Origin: Pelagibius sp037652055
Lineage (GTDB): Bacteria > Pseudomonadota > Alphaproteobacteria > Kiloniellales > Kiloniellaceae
Length of the DNA: 64,000 nt
Assembly (NCBI RefSeq): GCF_037652055.1
Contig: NZ_JBBKAH010000002.1
Location: 806,001 to 870,000, forward strand
Direction of reading: 5' to 3'
The position numbers and the translations under genes were made by a program. Positions 60,578 to 64,000 of the stretch are shown piece by piece (positions within the stretch are counted from its first letter, which is position 1; every line of letters starts with the position of its first letter). The notes beneath the pieces are model-generated. The model saw only the letters and a program-made list of their open reading frames with translations, had not been told where the DNA came from and made no database searches.

Positions 60578-61456
60578 TCAGAGGGCCTTTTCCTGGCGCG
60601 GCTGGGGGCCATTGCCGGCACCGGCCGCGGGCAGGTAGCCGAAGCGGCGCATCTGGACGGCATGGTCGCACTCGATCGCGGCGGCCTGCCCCGGCGTCAG
60701 CTTTTCGCGCCAACCGCCGGCGCGCCCTGAACGAAAGAATCGCTGACTGTGCTCCGACTTCTCGATGAAGCCGGTCTGCGCCTCTTGCGCCTGCAACTGC
60801 TTGAAGGACGAAAACGCCACCGCCTTCTCGATGCGCGCCGCATCCTGGGTGATGCCGACCTTGCGGGCGACCATGCCGAGCTGGCCGAGGGGATCGGCCA
60901 GCATGTCTTCGTAGCGCAGCACCATGAGCGGCGTGTGTTTCCAGCGCGTCCAGGATTTCACATGGTCGGACCAGCTGCCCATTAGCTCGTGCACCGTGTT
61001 GCCCGGCATGCCGCGCCCGCGCGTCTTGGGATCAGCCATCATTTCGACCGCCTGGTCGATGGTAAGGCCGTAATGGTCCGCCGCCGAGATCACCACGTCG
61101 CGCGGGTCACGGACGATATAGATGACACCGATGCTGGCCTTGGCGGAAATCGTCGGATAGCCGAAGTCCTTGCCGTTGAGGCTGTGGGTCTTCATCGGGA
61201 TGATGTTCTGGTTGACGCTGACCGCGCGCTCCTGCGCCCGGGTCCTGAGGGCGGCGACCTGTTTTTTGCTGAGCGCGCTGACCGGCTTGTCGGTCAGGGG
61301 GGCGAACCACACCTCGTTGGGCTCGCTGGAACAGACCTCGTTGATCCGCTTCAGCACCAGCGGCTCCGGCGGATCGAGGATCAAGTTGGCGAGGAAGACC
61401 CGCATCCAGGTGTTGCCGGATTTCGGATAGGACGCGAGCCAGAGGATGCCGGGCAT
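60578..61456 (-). CDS. Sulfotransferase domain protein, tandem copy 1
   Basis: 292 residues. Same features: SYPKSGNTWMRVF near the N-terminus and YIVRDPRDVVISAADHYG in the 3'-phosphate region. It is the upstream member of the duplicate pair and carries an extra C-terminal tail (PAAGAGNGPQPRQEKAL) that the other lacks. The substrate is unknown; candidates are a sulfated lipid or surface glycan. Both genes precede yggS on the minus strand. Confidence 0.9.
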   Translation of the reverse strand: MPGILWLASYPKSGNTWMRVFLANLILDPPEPLVLKRINEVCSSEPNEVWFAPLTDKPVSALSKKQVAALRTRAQERAVSVNQNIIPMKTHSLNGKDFGYPTISAKASIGVIYIVRDPRDVVISAADHYGLTIDQAVEMMADPKTRGRGMPGNTVHELMGSWSDHVKSWTRWKHTPLMVLRYEDMLADPLGQLGMVARKVGITQDAARIEKAVAFSSFKQLQAQEAQTGFIEKSEHSQRFFRSGRAGGWREKLTPGQAAAIECDHAVQMRRFGYLPAAGAGNGPQPRQEKAL

Positions 61457-61836
61457 GGATGATCAGGACTCGTTGAATGGGACAGGGCTGCAGCGCGCAA
61501 GTCGATGGTGGAGGCTGTAGGCAAATGCGCCCGAAGATGCAAGGGCATGCAGAATGAAGGTTAATGAGACCTTTATGCCGGCGTACCTTTACAAGAAAGA
61601 ATACCCAGATATTCGCCTTATGAGGGTTTCTTGCTCTTCTTTCGACACAGGAGACAGTTCCAGGAAGTCCTTGGCTTCGCGCCTAAAACCTGAACTGTTG
61701 CTCGGAAAGCACAGTGTGTCGGAAAAACAACTTAACACCCCTTCCAACCCTTGCGGTCGGGCGAAGAGCCTAGTACGAACATGACATCCCGTGGCTTGGG
61801 GTACCCACAATAGACACCGTATTTGGAGCTTTTCGG
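61457..61836. other. 380-bp AT-richer gap before the porin
   Basis: No supported gene; a short plus-strand frame at 61554-61784 lacks a Shine-Dalgarno and any recognisable feature. The region has clearly lower GC than its surroundings, and holds the start of the divergent sulfotransferase unit and the likely strong porin promoter. AGTACGAACATGACATCCCG at 61772-61791 is in the right area for the latter. A 5' leader of roughly 50 nt would precede the porin ATG. Confidence 0.4.
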
Positions 61837-62892
61837 ATGAAAAACGTATTGATGGCTAGCAGCGCCATTGTCGGGGCCGCGGTCCTGGTGGCCAGCCCGG
61901 CCGCTGCTCAGGAGCTTAAGCTCTCCGCTTTCCAGCAGTTCATGGTTTCCGGTGGTGATTCCGACGGCGATGATTCGGATCGTGGTTTCGGCTTCGCGAC
62001 CAACACCGAAATTCACGTCAACGGCTCGATCATGGCCGACAACGGCATCACCTTCGGCTTCCGCGTGGAGCTCGAGGCTGACGCTGGTGCGACCAACAAC
62101 GTCGACGAAAACAGCGTCTGGGCGTCGGGCGGCTTCGGTAAGCTCGAGTTCGGTAACAATGACGGTGTCGAAGACACCTTCATGGTGAACGGCTCGAACT
62201 CCGGCGTTGACTACGGCGGCGTCGGCAACCCGACCTCGAACTTCCTCGACGATGGCAACGCTTTCGTCGGTGCGGCCCGCACCTCGGTCGATCTGCGCGG
62301 CGGCGTTGAGTCTTCTGACGCCACGAAGATCAGCTACACCACGCCGAACTTCAGCGGCTTCAGCATGGGCCTCAGCTACACGCCGAATACCGCGCATGAT
62401 GGCGAAGGCAACTCGTTCACCGGTTCCGATGACGGCGGCTTCCATGACCAGATCGGCGTCGGCCTGGGCTACGAAGGCGAGTTCAACGGGTTCGGCCTCG
62501 AGCTGGCCCTGGTTGGCGCCTACGCTTCCGCCGATGAAGAGCCGGAAGATGATGCCTACGGCATCGGCGGCGGTATCGCTGTCAGCTTCTCGGGCTTCAC
62601 CATCGCAACCGGCGCGGTCTACGACGACTTCGACGACAATGGTGGCAAAGGCTGGGCGTGGGACGCCGGTATCGGCTACGCCGCTGGCCCGTGGAGCTTC
62701 TCGGTCAACGGCATCTACTCCGAGGACGACGACAGCGACGACGAGCTGCTCGCCGGTTCGGCCAACGTCGGGTACAACCTGGCGCCGGGCGTGAGCGTCT
62801 TCCTGACCGGCTATGTCGGCAACGAGGACCTCGGCGCGGGCGGCGACAACGACATCGTGGCGGTCACCAGCGGCCTGAAGCTCGCCTTCTAA
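61837..62892 (+). CDS. Acidic outer-membrane porin
   Basis: 351 residues. Signal peptide (MKNVLMASSAIVGAAVLVAS, cleaved near PAAA/QEL), then a beta-barrel of the Gram-negative porin family ending in the outer-membrane targeting residue F (LKLAF). Loops are strongly acidic and Gly/Asp-rich (GGDSDGDDSDRGFGF, YSEDDDSDDELLAG), and its codon choice (AAC, TTC, GGC, GGT dominant) looks like that of a highly expressed gene. It is a general diffusion channel across the outer membrane. A strong terminator follows. Confidence 0.9.
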   Translation: MKNVLMASSAIVGAAVLVASPAAAQELKLSAFQQFMVSGGDSDGDDSDRGFGFATNTEIHVNGSIMADNGITFGFRVELEADAGATNNVDENSVWASGGFGKLEFGNNDGVEDTFMVNGSNSGVDYGGVGNPTSNFLDDGNAFVGAARTSVDLRGGVESSDATKISYTTPNFSGFSMGLSYTPNTAHDGEGNSFTGSDDGGFHDQIGVGLGYEGEFNGFGLELALVGAYASADEEPEDDAYGIGGGIAVSFSGFTIATGAVYDDFDDNGGKGWAWDAGIGYAAGPWSFSVNGIYSEDDDSDDELLAGSANVGYNLAPGVSVFLTGYVGNEDLGAGGDNDIVAVTSGLKLAF

Positions 62893-62919
62893 GCCAGACC
62901 CTACGACTTCGGTCGTTTG

Positions 62920-62953
62920 AAGGGGCGGCACCTTTGGGTGCCGCCCCTTTCGT
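62920..62953 (+). terminator. Rho-independent terminator of the porin gene
   Basis: AAGGGGCGGCACC (62920-62932), loop TTTG, GGTGCCGCCCCTT (62937-62949) then TCGTTTT: a perfect 13-bp stem 27 bp after the porin stop. Confidence 0.85.
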
Positions 62954-63167
62954 TTTGGCGCTGCCCCTCCGCATCCCTCCGCCTGACGCTAAAGTCTGAA
63001 AATTTGCGGTTTGCCGCGTGGTTTTGCGCCTCCGCTCGAGAGCCTCGCGGCACCCCATTTCTTTTTGCCCGCCTTTGGGCCCTGTGATATCTACACGGGC
63101 GATAGGATCTTGGCGGTGTCGACTGAACTCAGACGGCAGCCGCGCCGCATGCGGGGACGTGAAGACG

Positions 63168-63710
63168 ATGACGAGAACGGCCTTTGGCAACAACAATGGC
63201 GCATGGCGCTGGCTGGCGCTGGCTTTGGCGCTGACCGTTGCCGCGTGCGGCGGCGAGGCCACGTACCGCGACGACACGGCTGAGAAGTACGAGGAAACCG
63301 GCGGATCGATTCTCGGCGGCAGTGGCGGCATCGGCATCGGCGGCGAAGAGCGCCCGGACGCCGGCGACGGCAGTGGCGGCGCCGGCATCGGCGTGAATTC
63401 CTATCTGTGGCGCGCGTCCCTCGATACTGTCTCCTTCATGCCCCTGGCTTCTGCAGATCCGTTCGGCGGCGTGATCATTACCGACTGGTATTCGCCGCCC
63501 CAGGCAACCAACGAGCGCTTCAAGCTCAACGTTTACATCCTGGGCCGTGACCTGCGCGCGGACGGCGTACGGGCTTCGGTGTTCCGCCAGATCCTCGATC
63601 CGCGCAGCGGAAACTGGGTTGACGCAGCGGTCGAGCCGCAGACCCAGACCGACGTCGAGAACGCCATCCTGACCAAGGCGCGCCAGCTGCGCATCGCCTC
63701 GCTTCAGTAA
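63168..63710 (+). CDS. DUF3576 lipoprotein
   Basis: 180 residues from the ATG at 63168. Signal peptide with a lipobox (LALALTVAACGGE, C27). The mature C-terminal two thirds are the DUF3576 domain, from GIGVNSYLWRASLDTVSFMP through DPFGGVIITDWYSPPQATNE to NVYILGRDLRADGVRASVFR. A low-complexity Gly-rich stretch (GGSILGGSGGIGIGGEERPD) links anchor and domain. Found in many alphaproteobacteria just ahead of leuS, as here; its function is unknown, possibly envelope biogenesis. Confidence 0.9.
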   Translation: MTRTAFGNNNGAWRWLALALALTVAACGGEATYRDDTAEKYEETGGSILGGSGGIGIGGEERPDAGDGSGGAGIGVNSYLWRASLDTVSFMPLASADPFGGVIITDWYSPPQATNERFKLNVYILGRDLRADGVRASVFRQILDPRSGNWVDAAVEPQTQTDVENAILTKARQLRIASLQ

Positions 63711-63842
63711 AATCTGCCCGCCCGAGGCGTGCGCCGGCGAGAGCGCCCGCGCCCCGCCGGCGGACACAGCTTCGGGCCGGGCCGGCCACAGTGTCCGCCT
63801 CGCCCCCTGCCCCAGGTTACCTCCGAGCTTACGACCGCCAAG

Positions 63843-64000
63843 ATGAGCCGCTACAACGCCAAGGAAACCGAGGAGAAGTGGCAGAAGCGCTGGGCGGAAG
63901 CCGGCTGCTTCGCCGTGAAGGAAGATCCTTCGCGGGAAAAGTACTACGTCCTCGAGATGTTCCCCTATCCGTCGGGGAAGATCCACATGGGCCACGTGCG
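63843..64000 (+). CDS. leuS: Leucyl-tRNA synthetase, 5' part
   Basis: Runs off the window edge; 52 full codons are visible. MSRYNAKETEEKWQKRWAEA at the start and VLEMFPYPSGKIHMGHVR contain the class I HIGH-type signature HMGH (H48-H51). It charges tRNA-Leu. The ATG at 63843 fits the family N-terminus. It lies 132 bp after the DUF3576 gene. Confidence 0.96.
   Translation, partial: MSRYNAKETEEKWQKRWAEAGCFAVKEDPSREKYYVLEMFPYPSGKIHMGHV

Noticed and set aside
61554..61784. 76-codon frame before the porin
   Set aside because: No Shine-Dalgarno, no recognisable feature, and it lies in the expected promoter region of two divergent units.
1..64000. CRISPR arrays, insertion sequences, phage or integrase genes
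   Set aside because: No regularly spaced repeats, transposase motifs or attachment-site repeats were seen; the only tandem repeat is a 17-bp doublet at 58216-58249.

Overview
The window is a gene-dense, high-GC chromosomal segment of an alphaproteobacterium. The assignment rests on recalled gene neighbourhoods and family flavour: FtsK followed directly by LolA, GlnK-AmtB, a thioredoxin-TPR/LON-domain/UPF0434/DUF971 run, a DUF3576 lipoprotein ahead of LeuS, a GcvA-type LysR beside a small DUF1127-like gene, and an OhrR with two cysteines. A Rhodospirillales-like, probably marine or saline, host fits best. The main hints are a DddP-type DMSP lyase with every expected active-site residue and a very acidic porin. 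No phage, insertion sequence, CRISPR array or rRNA was seen. One tRNA (Gly-GCC) is present.

Layout. 1-4 kb: a partial MFS exporter divergent from its LysR regulator, the Ohr/OhrR peroxide pair with two matching operators, a small membrane protein and a hydrolase. 4-11.4 kb: an EamA transporter, a DODA-type dioxygenase, an aldehyde dehydrogenase, an isochorismatase-like/pirin unit divergent from a LysR gene, a scar of a second aldehyde dehydrogenase and an aldo-keto reductase. 11.4-17 kb: a galactofuranose-type ABC importer (ytfQ-ytfR-ytfT-yjfF order) ending in an FCD-type GntR regulator. 17-20 kb: a GcvA-like regulator pair, then an ECF41 sigma factor with its carboxymuconolactone-decarboxylase partner and a textbook ECF41 promoter, then tRNA-Gly.

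20-34.6 kb is mostly housekeeping: prolyl-tRNA editing, CnoX-like chaperone, LON-domain protein, UPF0434, DUF971, DddP, a UbiH-family hydroxylase, GlnK/AmtB, a DapC-like aminotransferase, FtsK, LolA, a PuuD-like amidohydrolase and exonuclease III. 34.6-49.6 kb is the most unusual part. On the minus strand lie a methyltransferase, a cyclic-nucleotide-binding protein and a 902-residue ABC protein whose ATPase motifs are all degraded and whose nucleotide-binding domain carries a large insert. Diverging from it is a tightly coupled plus-strand operon: four glycosyltransferases, a histidine phosphatase, a polysaccharide-deacetylase-like protein and a membrane protein. A peptide-type ABC importer lacking a binding protein follows. 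A class III nucleotide cyclase comes next, so a cyclic-nucleotide link is conceivable.

51-64 kb: an MBL-fold hydrolase, an MFS transporter, an orphan response regulator, a hydrolase, RibA with a decayed RibB-like domain, an unrecognised Pro/Ala-rich protein, an L,D-transpeptidase, a lipoprotein, a YggS protein, tandem sulfotransferases, the acidic porin, a DUF3576 lipoprotein and the start of leuS.

Starts were chosen from Shine-Dalgarno sequences, overlaps and remembered family lengths. Functions are by motif and family recognition only; no database search was possible.
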